A stretch of 64,000 bases of DNA from the NCBI GenBank assembly GCA_934293575.1, contig CAKQYU010000002.1:124001-188000 (forward strand). The letters are read 5' to 3'. The DNA comes from an uncultured Lachnospiraceae bacterium. GTDB lineage: Bacteria; Bacillota; Clostridia; Lachnospirales; Lachnospiraceae. This document shows positions 34,365 through 43,521 of the stretch, piece after piece (the stretch's first letter is position 1; every line of letters begins with the position of its first letter). Below the pieces are notes generated by a model. The model was not told the DNA's origin. It did no database searches and saw nothing but the letters and a program-made list of their open reading frames with translations. The position numbers and the translations under genes were made by a program.

Positions 34365-36518
34365 ATGAATATTGGATTATTTACAGATACTTATTATCCG
34401 GAATTGAACGGAGTGGCAAATTCCGTGTATCTGTTAAAAAAAGAGTTGGAAAAAAAGGGACATAATGTATATGTTGTCACAACGAAGGTGCCGGGAGCGG
34501 TAGATGATGACCCAAAGGTATTCCGTGTGCCGTCAAAGGCGGTATCATTTGTTCCGGAGCGTAGACTGGGGCTGTTTTATTATCCGAAAATTGCCAGACA
34601 GATTCACAAGATGAAGTTGGATATCATCCATACCCATACGGAATTTTCCATTGGAGTGTTTGGCCGGATTATGGCGCATGAGTTATTTGTTCCGGTTGTA
34701 CACACCTATCATACGATTTATGAGGATTATACACATTATATTAAAAAATATCTGTCAAATGAAGAACGTGCCAAGAAGTTTGTAAAGATGTATAGTAAAT
34801 TCAGCGTGCGTGGAGCAGAAGAGTTAATTGTTCCCACACAGAAGGTTGCGGATTTGATGACGAGATATCAGGTAAAACCGGATATCAATGTAATACCGAC
34901 GGGAATTGATTTAAACCGTTTTGCAAAAAAAGACAGTTTGGCGGTGAGAAACCAGTTAAAAGAAAAGTTGGGAATACCGGCGGAAGATAAGGTTGTACTG
35001 TATTTAGGCCGTGTATCGGAGGAAAAAAACATTGATGAAGTAATGGGGTATCTGAATAGCTGCATGGAAATGAATCATCACATTCATTTTCTGATTGTGG
35101 GGGATGGACCTCATAAAAATGCACTGGAAAAAACGGCAAAGACGATGTCCCAGTCCGAAAATATGATTTTTGCGGGAGCAAGACCGTGGGATGAGATTGC
35201 ACATTATTATCAATTGGCAGATGTATTTGTTTCCGCATCGACCAGTGAAACACAGGGACTTACCTATATTGAGGCTTTGGCTTCCGGAATTCCGATTCTG
35301 GCAAAAAAGGATCCTTGTTTAGAGGGTGTTTTGGAAGATGGCTACAATGGATATGCATTTGAGAATAAAAAAGAATTTGTATCCGGTCTGCGAAAATTGC
35401 TTTGGAATGAGGAAGCAATTGATTACAGTGCCAATGCAAAAGAAAGCGTATTGAAATTCTCAACAGAAGAATTTGCGACAAAGGTGGAAAATATATATTA
35501 TCATGTCATTACAAGCCATCGGAATATATTGGTTCGTATGGCAAATAAGGTGGCGGATAAGATAGGTTACGAACATACGGGTGTGAAGCATTTGGGCGGA
35601 GATTTATCAATGAATCTTGGAAATTCCGATATGGATGCCGGTAAAATTGCTCTCGGCTGCATGCGGATGGAAAAGTTGTCGGTTGATGAGGCATCCCGGC
35701 TGGTTAATATTGCGCTGGAAGAGGGAATTACATTATTTGACCATGCGGACATCTACGGTGGAGGTCAAAGTGAAACGATATTTGGTAAAATATTAGAACA
35801 GAATAAGGGTATCCGTGACCGGATACGGTTACAGACCAAATGCGGAATCTGTCCGGGATATTATGATTTATCAAAAGAGCATATTATTGATTCGGTCGAA
35901 CAGAGCTTGTTGCGGTTACGGACGGACTATGTCGATTTGTTATTATTGCATAGACCGGATGCATTGATGGAACCGGATGAGATTGCGGAAGCATTTTACC
36001 TGTTACAAAAGTCCGGAAAAGTAAAGCAATTCGGTGTCAGTAATTTTAATGCGGCACAGATTTCATTGTTGCAGTCTGCCTGCAGCCAGTCGATTCTGGT
36101 CAACCAGATGCAGTTAAGTATTGCACATGCGGGAATGATAAGTCAGGGATTGGAAACCAATACCATATCCGATGGAAGCATTGTAAGAGATATGGGAGTG
36201 CTGGATTATTGCAGAGAACATCATATTACCATCCAGACATGGTCTCCGTTGCAATACGGAATGTTTAGAGGCAGCTTTATCGATAATGAAAAGTTTGCAA
36301 AGTTAAATGAGGTGTTGGGACGGATTGCCAATCAGTGGCAGGTTACAAAATCTGCGGTAGCGATTGCATGGTTGTTGTATCATCCTGCACAGTTCCAGGT
36401 TATTATCGGAACGATGAATGTTGACCATTTAAAGGAATCCTGTCAGGCAGATCATGTGGCACTGACCAAACAGGAATGGTATGAAATATATCTTGCGGCA
36501 GGTTATAAATTACCATAG
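34365..36518 (+). CDS. glycosyltransferase family 4 / aldo-keto reductase fusion
   Basis: This 717-aa protein joins two enzymes in one frame. Residues 1 to about 390 are a GT4 glycosyltransferase resembling diacylglycerol glucosyltransferases (TDTYYPELNGVANSVYLL, HTYHTIYEDYTHYI, LYLGRVSEEKNIDEV, and the ExxxxxxxE pair Glu295/Glu303). Residues from about 423 are an aldo-keto reductase with the tetrad Asp462, Tyr467-region (DIYGGGQSE), Lys492 (QTKCGI) and His529 (LLLHRPD). A linker of about 30 residues separates them. No internal ribosome site or stop is seen at the join. The GT half probably builds membrane glycolipids; the reductase substrate is unknown. It is 11 bases after the HD-GYP gene. 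Confidence 0.9.
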   Translation: MNIGLFTDTYYPELNGVANSVYLLKKELEKKGHNVYVVTTKVPGAVDDDPKVFRVPSKAVSFVPERRLGLFYYPKIARQIHKMKLDIIHTHTEFSIGVFGRIMAHELFVPVVHTYHTIYEDYTHYIKKYLSNEERAKKFVKMYSKFSVRGAEELIVPTQKVADLMTRYQVKPDINVIPTGIDLNRFAKKDSLAVRNQLKEKLGIPAEDKVVLYLGRVSEEKNIDEVMGYLNSCMEMNHHIHFLIVGDGPHKNALEKTAKTMSQSENMIFAGARPWDEIAHYYQLADVFVSASTSETQGLTYIEALASGIPILAKKDPCLEGVLEDGYNGYAFENKKEFVSGLRKLLWNEEAIDYSANAKESVLKFSTEEFATKVENIYYHVITSHRNILVRMANKVADKIGYEHTGVKHLGGDLSMNLGNSDMDAGKIALGCMRMEKLSVDEASRLVNIALEEGITLFDHADIYGGGQSETIFGKILEQNKGIRDRIRLQTKCGICPGYYDLSKEHIIDSVEQSLLRLRTDYVDLLLLHRPDALMEPDEIAEAFYLLQKSGKVKQFGVSNFNAAQISLLQSACSQSILVNQMQLSIAHAGMISQGLETNTISDGSIVRDMGVLDYCREHHITIQTWSPLQYGMFRGSFIDNEKFAKLNEVLGRIANQWQVTKSAVAIAWLLYHPAQFQVIIGTMNVDHLKESCQADHVALTKQEWYEIYLAAGYKLP

Positions 36519-36533
36519 AAAAAGAGGTAGAAT

Positions 36534-37769
36534 ATGAAACGGAATTTAGGGATTATAGCATTAATAATAATGGTAGTTTTTTTGTCCGGTTGTGGAAAAC
36601 AGACTTCAAAATATTTGTTGGATGTTGATTATTCGGATTATGTTACCGTATGTGATTATAATAATGTGAAAGCTACGAAAGTTACATTTGAAGTTTCGGA
36701 AACCGATGTCCGTCAGCAGATTAATCAGGATATGTATGCATATGTAACTTATGAACCGGTAACCGACAGGGGAGCAAAAGAAGGTGACTTTGTTAATATT
36801 GATTATACCGGTGTGATTGACGGTGTTGAACTTGCGGAATACACGGATACGGCAAGAGATTTCCTGCTTGGGGAAGGATACCTGTATAAAGAGGCGGATG
36901 AGGCGTTGATTGGAATGAAACCGGATGAAGAAAAAACGGTTTCCATCGTATTGGATAAGACAACCGCCAAGAATGAATCTGAGGTTGGAAAGACGTTGGT
37001 TTTAACCATCAAATTAAATGAAATCAGTGTAGAAAATCTTCCGGATTACAATGATGCATTTGTACAGACGAATTTGGGATTTAATAGTGTGGAAGCGTAT
37101 GAGGCTTCTGTCCGTGCAAAGCTTGAATACACAAAGAAAGAACAATACAAAAATGTTGCCGTGGAAGAAATTATGACATATCTGCGGGAAAATTCTGTAT
37201 TTGATACATATCCGCAGGAACTGTATGATGAGTGTAAGGAAAATTTTGAGACAATTAATACACAGTATGCTCAGCAGTTTAATATGGATTTGGATGCATA
37301 TCTGAATTTATACGGTATTGACGAAGACCAGAAGGAACAGATGATTATCAGTAATGTGAATACTGCATTGATTGTAGGTGCAATTGCCCAAAAAGAAGAG
37401 ATTGATTGTACGGATGATGAGGTAGAGGCATACTATCAGGCAAATTATGAACAGTATGGTTATGACAATGCGGCAGACTTCAAGGTGGATTATAAAGAAA
37501 GACAGATTGGCTACGAAATTATATATGAGAAAGTAGCGGATTTATTATATAACAGTGCAAGTCTTACATCGATGACCGAGGAAGAGTATCTAAATCAGCA
37601 GGAAGCAGATGAAACGGACAGTATCGATCCGGATTCAATCGCAACGGATGAAAGCGAGTTAGTGGATGAGCCGATGGTAATAGATGATACGGAAACCATT
37701 TCCGATACGGAAGAGGCAGAAACTTCCGAAGATACAACTCAGGTTCCGGATGATACGGGTACTCCGTAA
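36534..37769 (+). CDS. trigger-factor-like peptidyl-prolyl isomerase lipoprotein
   Basis: This 411-aa protein has a lipoprotein signal peptide with the lipobox LSGC at residues 18-21. An FKBP-type domain lies at about 80-165 (GDFVNIDYTGVIDGV, MKPDEEKTVSIVL), and a helical trigger-factor C-terminal region at about 170-340. An acidic tail (about 345-411) is rich in Asp, Glu and Thr. Unlike cytosolic trigger factor it lacks the ribosome-binding domain, so I infer an extracytoplasmic folding helper anchored to the membrane. It is last in this gene run, with a terminator at 37784-37810. Confidence 0.88.
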   Translation: MKRNLGIIALIIMVVFLSGCGKQTSKYLLDVDYSDYVTVCDYNNVKATKVTFEVSETDVRQQINQDMYAYVTYEPVTDRGAKEGDFVNIDYTGVIDGVELAEYTDTARDFLLGEGYLYKEADEALIGMKPDEEKTVSIVLDKTTAKNESEVGKTLVLTIKLNEISVENLPDYNDAFVQTNLGFNSVEAYEASVRAKLEYTKKEQYKNVAVEEIMTYLRENSVFDTYPQELYDECKENFETINTQYAQQFNMDLDAYLNLYGIDEDQKEQMIISNVNTALIVGAIAQKEEIDCTDDEVEAYYQANYEQYGYDNAADFKVDYKERQIGYEIIYEKVADLLYNSASLTSMTEEEYLNQQEADETDSIDPDSIATDESELVDEPMVIDDTETISDTEEAETSEDTTQVPDDTGTP

Positions 37770-37783
37770 TTTATATGAATTTT

Positions 37784-37810
37784 TGTGCGCCATAAGGCGC
37801 ACTTTTTTTA
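37784..37810. terminator. bidirectional terminator between convergent genes
   Basis: GTGCGCC pairs with GGCGCAC over a 4-base loop, with T residues after it and AAAATTC on the other side. Confidence 0.88.
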
Positions 37811-38539
37811 TGACTCTTTGGAAAACTTGCTGCGCCATTTGATTGCTTCTTCTTTATAGACGGTTGCAACATGCATTAATTCACTGTATTGCACCTTGGC
37901 GCTTTCAATCATTTGTTGTTGCTTTTCTATCATGATTGTCTGCGTCTGATTTTGATTTTGAAGATACGAAATCGATTGTTTCAATTCCTCAATATCTTCT
38001 TTTAAATTCCGGCTTTGTTCCACTGTAAACGGCTGTAATTCAAAATGGTTGTTTATGCAGTAATTTATCTCTTCAAAATCGGTTGTCAGTGTAAGATACA
38101 GATTGTTCCGGGTGGTGGTTACATGCAGCTGCGGTAACAGTTTTGACTGATAGGGTAATTCCAAAAGAAATTCATCCCCTAACGGACAGATACAGTGAAT
38201 CTTATAAATATCCGTTGTTTTTTCACAGTAGAAAATCAGGATTTTATTCTGAAAATGATGAATATCAAGATACATAAATTCACTGTCCGGGTTTTGTTCT
38301 AAATGATATAAAACACTCATTTCTTTGGTGGAGCGTAAGATAAACTGCTCCTTGTCATTCAGATAACAAAAATAAATCGAATCGTTGTAAAGAACCGAAG
38401 AAAAGCTTTTCCTGTAATCGGTTGCAAGAAGGATTGCTCTTCCAATCATATCCTGGTTCCGGCTTCTTAAAAAAATCTGATTTCCATTTGTATAAAGAAA
38501 ATATCCCACATTGGGACTGGTTTCATGATAATTGCCCAT
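37808..38539 (-). CDS. conserved-looking protein of unknown function, coiled-coil C-terminus
   Basis: This 243-aa protein has a beta-rich N-terminal two thirds, in which phrases such as FLYTNGNQIFLRS and SIYFCYLNDKEQFILRS recur with blade-like spacing, suggesting a small propeller or lectin-like sheet. The last 75 residues are a Gln/Glu-rich coiled coil (NLKEDIEELKQSISYLQNQ). There is no signal peptide. It is divergent from the next gene by about 90 bases, so the two may share a regulatory region. Confidence 0.65.
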   Translation of the reverse strand: MGNYHETSPNVGYFLYTNGNQIFLRSRNQDMIGRAILLATDYRKSFSSVLYNDSIYFCYLNDKEQFILRSTKEMSVLYHLEQNPDSEFMYLDIHHFQNKILIFYCEKTTDIYKIHCICPLGDEFLLELPYQSKLLPQLHVTTTRNNLYLTLTTDFEEINYCINNHFELQPFTVEQSRNLKEDIEELKQSISYLQNQNQTQTIMIEKQQQMIESAKVQYSELMHVATVYKEEAIKWRSKFSKES

Positions 38540-38632
38540 ATCGGTTCACAGTTCCCTGTTTTTATTATTTTTATGGTCACAAATGAAAAAATAGAACATA
38601 TTATGTAGTAAACAATAAAAAGGAAATAAGTT

Positions 38633-39586
38633 ATGGCAAAATGTAAATGTGCCACAAAACCTCGGATTGTCAGTTCGGTTGTTCAGTCGATAAATCAGCA
38701 AAACGGTTCGAATTCCTGTGGAAAGTGTCAGGATGTTTGTAAAAATCCTATTTGCGGTGAACCAAACAAACTTAGTATATTTGCACCATTAATTTATGAT
38801 GAGATTGGAATTAATCTTTGTACGACATTTAATCTGGGCGTAGACATTGCTACAACATATCCTACCGTTACAAACGCTACAATTCAGGTTTTAAATGTTA
38901 CTTACACATATGGTGCAGGTAACGTGGAAATTGAAGCGATTACCGGTCGTGCCAATTGTTATCTCGTTACGTTGTCAAATCTTACCGTTTCGTTCGCGGT
39001 CCGGCTATATGATGCGGCCTGCCGGTTAGTGGCAACCATTTTCCCGACAGCAACTTACCTGCCTCCGGAAACAACCGCTGCAACTTATGATGAGGATACC
39101 AACCCGACTTCCGTGGAACTTGAAATTTTTGCTCCGTATGGATTGTCTTATGGAGCTGTTGGAGCGACAACTGCTCCGATACTCAATAATATTGGCTATA
39201 ACGAAACCAATAATTTTATAAAACAGGGTGTTAATTTATATAGTTACGGAAAACTGCTCGATTTTAGTACCGATGACAGTACGGCAACGGTCGGACTGAC
39301 TCTGGTATTGCAGAGTTTGTATTTTGCCGGATACAAAGTAAAGAGTGAAGGAAAGATTGAAACGCCGAAAGGCAGCATTTTATCTCCGGACAATTCGGAT
39401 TGTATGCGGTTTGTGGCAGGAGATTTATTAAATCTTGCAATTAAACCACTGGATTTGGGTCAACCGTTATGCGAGGAAAACCTGAAACAGGAAAAAGGTA
39501 ATACGCATACCTGCGGTGGTAGTTGTAACACCGGATCTGCTGCGGATGATACGGTAGTGATATCCAATACAACGCCGGCTCCTTAA
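38633..39586 (+). CDS. cysteine-rich structural-looking protein of unknown function
   Basis: This 317-aa protein has a cysteine cluster at its start (KCKC, CGKCQDVC, ICG within residues 3-45) and another near its end (HTCGGSC). The middle is rich in Thr, Ala and Val with beta character, as in surface or spore-coat components. No signal peptide or membrane segment is visible, which fits a coat or intracellular assembly better than secretion. I do not recognise the family. A hairpin terminator follows. Confidence 0.65.
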   Translation: MAKCKCATKPRIVSSVVQSINQQNGSNSCGKCQDVCKNPICGEPNKLSIFAPLIYDEIGINLCTTFNLGVDIATTYPTVTNATIQVLNVTYTYGAGNVEIEAITGRANCYLVTLSNLTVSFAVRLYDAACRLVATIFPTATYLPPETTAATYDEDTNPTSVELEIFAPYGLSYGAVGATTAPILNNIGYNETNNFIKQGVNLYSYGKLLDFSTDDSTATVGLTLVLQSLYFAGYKVKSEGKIETPKGSILSPDNSDCMRFVAGDLLNLAIKPLDLGQPLCEENLKQEKGNTHTCGGSCNTGSAADDTVVISNTTPAP

Positions 39587-39595
39587 TTTTTGATA

Positions 39596-39645
39596 GAGGC
39601 TGATAGCGGGGGAGGGTCTTCTTTTCGTTATCAGTCTCATTTTTA
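39596..39645 (+). terminator. intrinsic terminator
   Basis: GAGGCTGATAGCG pairs with CGTTATCAGTCTC (13 positions, two G-U) across a 17-base loop, followed by ATTTTTATTT. Confidence 0.75.
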
Positions 39646-39726
39646 TTTGCATGGGTAATCATGTTATGTTACAATTTTTCCGTAAAGGGAATACATATTT
39701 TGAGATAATGACAACAGGAGGATAAG

Positions 39727-41031
39727 ATGAATTATACAACACAAATGGATGCAGCACGCAAGAACATCATTACGGATGAGATGAAAATTGTGGCTGAATA
39801 TGAGAATATGCCGGTAGAAGAATTAAAGGAATTAGTGGCAAAGGGACAGGTTGCGATTCCTGCCAATAAGAATCATAAATGCTTAAAACCGTACGGAATC
39901 GGAAGCAAGCTGAAAACCAAGATTAATGTCAATCTTGGAACTTCAAAGGATTGTCTGGATCTGGATGTAGAGATGCAGAAGGTAAATGAAGCAATCAAGC
40001 TTGGTGCGGAGTCCATCATGGATTTAAGTTCATTTGGTGATACCAGAACATTTCGTAAAAAATTAACTTCGGAATGCAGTGCGATTATCGGAACCGTACC
40101 GATTTATGACGCTATTGTATATTATAACAAGGCATTGAAAACTATTACATCGAGAGAGTGGATTGACGTTGTGCGTATGCATGCGGAGGATGGTGTGGAC
40201 TTTATGACCATTCATTGTGGTATTAACCGGGCAACCGCACAGCGTTTCAAACAGACAAAGCGTCATATGAACATTGTATCAAGAGGAGGTTCATTAATCT
40301 TTGCATGGATGGAACTTACCGGAAATGAAAATCCGTTCTATGAATATTACGATGAGATTTTGGATATCTGTAGAGAGCATGATGTAACTATTTCGTTAGG
40401 AGATGCATGTCGTCCGGGCGGAATTGAGGATGCCGGTGATATTTCCCAGATTAGTGAATTGGTAACATTGGGTGAACTGACACAAAGAGCCTGGGATAAG
40501 GATGTACAGATTATGATTGAGGGACCGGGACATATGCCGCTTAACCAGATTCGTTCCAATATGGAGATTGAGCAGACTATTTGTAAGGGTGCACCTTTTT
40601 ATGTACTTGGCCCATTGGTAACGGATGTGGCACCGGGATATGACCATATTACATCCGCAATCGGTGGTGCGATTGCAGCAACATACGGAGCATCGTTCCT
40701 TTGTTATGTAACACCGGCAGAACATTTACGCCTGCCAACGGTCGAGGATGTAAAAGAGGGAATTATTGCTTCTAAAATTGCAGCGCATGCAGCTGATATT
40801 GCAAAGGGAATCCCCGGAGCAGCTGATTGGGATCATGAAATGAGTGAGGCACGCCGTAACCTTGACTGGGAGCGTCAGTTTGAGCTGGCGATTGATTCGG
40901 AAAAGGCAAGACGTTACCGGGCAGAGTCGAAACCGGAAAAAGAAGATACCTGTACCATGTGCGGAAAAATGTGCGCGGTAAGAAATATTAATAAGATTCT
41001 TCGCGGTGAAGATGTAGACATAATGGAATAG
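39727..41031 (+). CDS. thiC: phosphomethylpyrimidine synthase
   Basis: This 434-aa radical-SAM-type enzyme turns aminoimidazole ribotide into HMP-phosphate, the pyrimidine of thiamine. The C-terminal cluster motif is CTMCGKMC, a CX2CX3C version, compared with the CX2CX4C of the E. coli enzyme. The barrel carries MEGPGHMPLNQI in the form IEGPGHMPLNQ and GPLVTDVAPGYDHIT. The start follows AGGAGG. No TPP riboswitch lies before it; the riboswitch is after it. It is shorter than the E. coli enzyme, as in the clostridial/archaeal subgroup. Confidence 0.97.
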   Translation: MNYTTQMDAARKNIITDEMKIVAEYENMPVEELKELVAKGQVAIPANKNHKCLKPYGIGSKLKTKINVNLGTSKDCLDLDVEMQKVNEAIKLGAESIMDLSSFGDTRTFRKKLTSECSAIIGTVPIYDAIVYYNKALKTITSREWIDVVRMHAEDGVDFMTIHCGINRATAQRFKQTKRHMNIVSRGGSLIFAWMELTGNENPFYEYYDEILDICREHDVTISLGDACRPGGIEDAGDISQISELVTLGELTQRAWDKDVQIMIEGPGHMPLNQIRSNMEIEQTICKGAPFYVLGPLVTDVAPGYDHITSAIGGAIAATYGASFLCYVTPAEHLRLPTVEDVKEGIIASKIAAHAADIAKGIPGAADWDHEMSEARRNLDWERQFELAIDSEKARRYRAESKPEKEDTCTMCGKMCAVRNINKILRGEDVDIME

Positions 41032-41042
41032 TATGTTATAAT
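41015..41042 (+). promoter_or_regulatory. promoter of the thiM operon inside the thiC 3' end
   Basis: TAGACA at 41015-41020 and TATAAT at 41037-41042 are separated by 16 bases and straddle the thiC stop codon. The predicted transcript start near 41049 is just upstream of the TPP riboswitch. Confidence 0.6.
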
Positions 41043-41054
41043 ATCATTTGAACT

Positions 41055-41150
41055 GAATATGAACGGGGAGCTTGTGAGCTGGCTGAGAGGAAGTAATCAA
41101 CTTCGACCCGCAACCTGATTTAGGTAATGCTAACGTAGGGATTCAAGAGA
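41055..41150 (+). promoter_or_regulatory. TPP riboswitch (THI element)
   Basis: The conserved parts of the THI aptamer are all present in order: GGGGAGC, CTGAGAGG, CGACCCGCAACCTGAT, and GGTAATGCTAACGTAGGGA. A terminator at 41189-41219 serves as the expression platform, so TPP binding should stop transcription before thiM. Confidence 0.95.
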
Positions 41151-41188
41151 TATTATACAGTCATACATTATATATGAATGAACTTTGC

Positions 41189-41219
41189 AGGACTCTCTAC
41201 TTACAGAGAGTCCTTTTTA
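41189..41219 (+). terminator. riboswitch-controlled terminator before thiM
   Basis: AGGACTCTCT pairs perfectly with AGAGAGTCCT over a 6-base loop, followed by five T residues. Confidence 0.88.
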
Positions 41220-41287
41220 TATACCTTGAATAGAGATGGCAGAACATATCCGGTGAATATTGAATCAAAGAAAGGTGGATAAAACAA

Positions 41288-42109
41288 ATGAAAAAAATTC
41301 TTGAAAAAGTGAGAGGAAATGTACCTTTGGTACACTTTATCACAAACTATGTAACGGTAAATGATGTGGCAAATATGATGCTTGCCTGTGGCGGTTCCCC
41401 AATCATGAGTGATGAGGTGTTGGATGTTGAGGATATTACTTCCATTTGTAATGCGACGGTTATCAATATCGGTACATTGAATCAGAATACAATTGAGGGA
41501 ATGCTTGCTGCCGGAAAGAAGGCAAATGAATTGGGACATCCGGTTATATTGGATCCGGTTGGTGCAGGTGCATCAAAGCTTCGGACGGAAACAACCTTTA
41601 AACTGTTAAAGGAGATTCAATTTGCGGTAATACGCGGTAACATTTCAGAGATTAAGACAGTATATTCCGGCAGCGGCACCACACAGGGAGTCGATGCGGA
41701 TGTGGCTGATGTTGTTACGGATGAGAATCTTGCGGAAACGGTTGCTTTTGCGAAGCAGTTATCCAAAACAACAGGAGCAATTATTGCAATTACGGGAGCA
41801 ATCGATATTATTGCTGATTCGGAAAATGCGTATATCACAAGAAACGGTGTGGCGGATATGTCAAAGATTACCGGTACGGGATGTATGTTAGACGGTGTGG
41901 TTGCCGGCTATCTTGCGGCAAATCCGGAAACTCCGTTAGAGGCGGTTGTTGCGGCAATCGCAGCAGAGGGCTTGTGTGGCGAAATTGCAGCCGAGAAGGT
42001 TGCAAAAGAAGGCAGCGGTACGTCAAGCCTTCGTATGCATTTGATTGATGCGATGAGTACATTAGATGGCGATACTTTGGAAAAAGGTGCAAAGGTATCG
42101 GCAATGTAA
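41288..42109 (+). CDS. thiM: hydroxyethylthiazole kinase
   Basis: This 273-aa kinase phosphorylates hydroxyethylthiazole for salvage into thiamine. HFITNYVTVNDVANMMLA and the ATP/active-site segment KITGTGCMLDGVVAGYL are diagnostic. It is the first gene after the TPP riboswitch. The start lies after AAAGGTGG. No thiazole synthesis genes (thiG, thiH, thiS) are in the window, so the thiazole may be salvaged or made elsewhere. Confidence 0.97.
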   Translation: MKKILEKVRGNVPLVHFITNYVTVNDVANMMLACGGSPIMSDEVLDVEDITSICNATVINIGTLNQNTIEGMLAAGKKANELGHPVILDPVGAGASKLRTETTFKLLKEIQFAVIRGNISEIKTVYSGSGTTQGVDADVADVVTDENLAETVAFAKQLSKTTGAIIAITGAIDIIADSENAYITRNGVADMSKITGTGCMLDGVVAGYLAANPETPLEAVVAAIAAEGLCGEIAAEKVAKEGSGTSSLRMHLIDAMSTLDGDTLEKGAKVSAM

Positions 42110-42166
42110 TGGTTGAACTGTTTTAAAACAAACGATAGATTTAAAGCATTTGTCAGGAGGATAAAT

Positions 42167-42826
42167 ATGAAACCGTTTACGGATGAACAAATTAAAAAAG
42201 CCATGTGTTTATATGCTGTTTCGGATTCTATGTGGTTAAACGGAAGAACGCTTCCGGAAGTGATTCGCGAAAGCCTGGAGGGTGGAGCAACATTTATGCA
42301 GATAAGAGAAAAGAATCTGCCTTATGATGAATTTCTCGCACTGGCAAAAGAGGTAAAAAAAGTGACGGACGAATTTCGGGTTCCGTATGTGGTAAATGAT
42401 GAGGTTGAGATTGCAAAAGCGATTGATGCAGACGGTGTCCATATCGGACAGAGTGACAAGGCACTTGTGGATGCCAGAAAAATTCTTGGTCCGGACAAGA
42501 TTATCGGTGTTTCTGCTCAGACAGTTGAGCAGGCTGTAGAAGCACAGAAAAATGGGGCCGATTATTTAGGAGTGGGTTCCATTTTTACCACTTCTACCAA
42601 ATTGGATGCCGATGATGTTTCGTTAGAGACCTTACGGGCAATCTGTGATGCCGTGTCAATTCCGGTTGTTGCCATTGGTGGTATTAAAGAAGATAATATA
42701 CTGGATTTGAAAGGAACCAATGTGGATGGCGTTGCCATTGTATCGGGAATCTTCGGAGCAGAGAATATTAAGGAGGCTACTTCGAAATTACTTGCAATTT
42801 CGAAAGAATTAGTGGAAAATAATTAA
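42167..42826 (+). CDS. thiE: thiamine-phosphate synthase
   Basis: This 219-aa TIM-barrel enzyme joins HMP-pyrophosphate with thiazole phosphate to make thiamine phosphate. It shows MQIREKNLPYDEFL, YVVNDEVEIAKAIDADGVHI, GVGSIFTTSTKLDA and VAIGGIKEDNI. ATG 42167 follows AGGAGG; a longer frame upstream lacks a site. Second gene in the thiM operon. Confidence 0.97.
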   Translation: MKPFTDEQIKKAMCLYAVSDSMWLNGRTLPEVIRESLEGGATFMQIREKNLPYDEFLALAKEVKKVTDEFRVPYVVNDEVEIAKAIDADGVHIGQSDKALVDARKILGPDKIIGVSAQTVEQAVEAQKNGADYLGVGSIFTTSTKLDADDVSLETLRAICDAVSIPVVAIGGIKEDNILDLKGTNVDGVAIVSGIFGAENIKEATSKLLAISKELVENN

Positions 42827-42848
42827 ATACAAATCAGGAGGGAGTACA

Positions 42849-43517
42849 ATGAACCGCAGAAAAACCATTTTATTTGATGTAGACGGAGTCTTAATTGATT
42901 CGATGCCAATATGGGAGAATTCGGCAAATGCGTATCTGTTACAGGTACATGGAATTGATGCTCCCTCTTATGTTGATAAGAATTGTGAAACATTGAGCCT
43001 GTTAGAGGCGGGAGAGTATATAAAAAGTCTGTATCCGCAAATTACGTTAACACCAAAGGAGATTGCAGGCGGAGTTGCCGAGATGATTCGGAAACGATAT
43101 TGGAGTGTGGAAGAACGGCCGTTTATGAAAGAGACAATAAGCTGGTTAAAAAATCAGGACTATACCTTATATCTGGCAACGGCGTCCGAAACACAGAATG
43201 TAAAAGGTGCACTGCAAAATCTTGGGGTATGGGATGAATTTGAGGATATCTTTACCTGTACCGATATTGGCTACAGTAAAAATTATGTTGCGTATTATCA
43301 GAAAACAGCAGAGAAAATAGGAATGCAATGTCAGGATTTGATTATGGTAGAAGATTCTCTTCATTCCATTCAGACCGCTAAGAAGGCGGGATTGAAGGTA
43401 GTCGGTGTATATGAAGAGTATTCTGCCGACAAGCAGGAGCAAATAAAAGAAATCAGTGACATTTATATAGAAAATCTGGGACAGTTACCCAAGCGCTTGA
43501 TGGAAAATGGGAGGTAG
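42849..43517 (+). CDS. HAD family hydrolase
   Basis: This 222-aa protein is a haloacid dehalogenase-type phosphatase. Motif I is FDVDGVLIDSMP, motif II lies in LYLATASETQN, motif III includes the lysine of SKNYVAYYQKTAE, and motif IV is MVEDSLHSIQTAKKAG. It sits between thiE and thiD under TPP control. A role as thiamine-phosphate phosphatase or in clearing pyrimidine or thiazole phosphates is therefore likely but unproven. Confidence 0.9.
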   Translation: MNRRKTILFDVDGVLIDSMPIWENSANAYLLQVHGIDAPSYVDKNCETLSLLEAGEYIKSLYPQITLTPKEIAGGVAEMIRKRYWSVEERPFMKETISWLKNQDYTLYLATASETQNVKGALQNLGVWDEFEDIFTCTDIGYSKNYVAYYQKTAEKIGMQCQDLIMVEDSLHSIQTAKKAGLKVVGVYEEYSADKQEQIKEISDIYIENLGQLPKRLMENGR

Positions 43518-43521
43518 TGTT

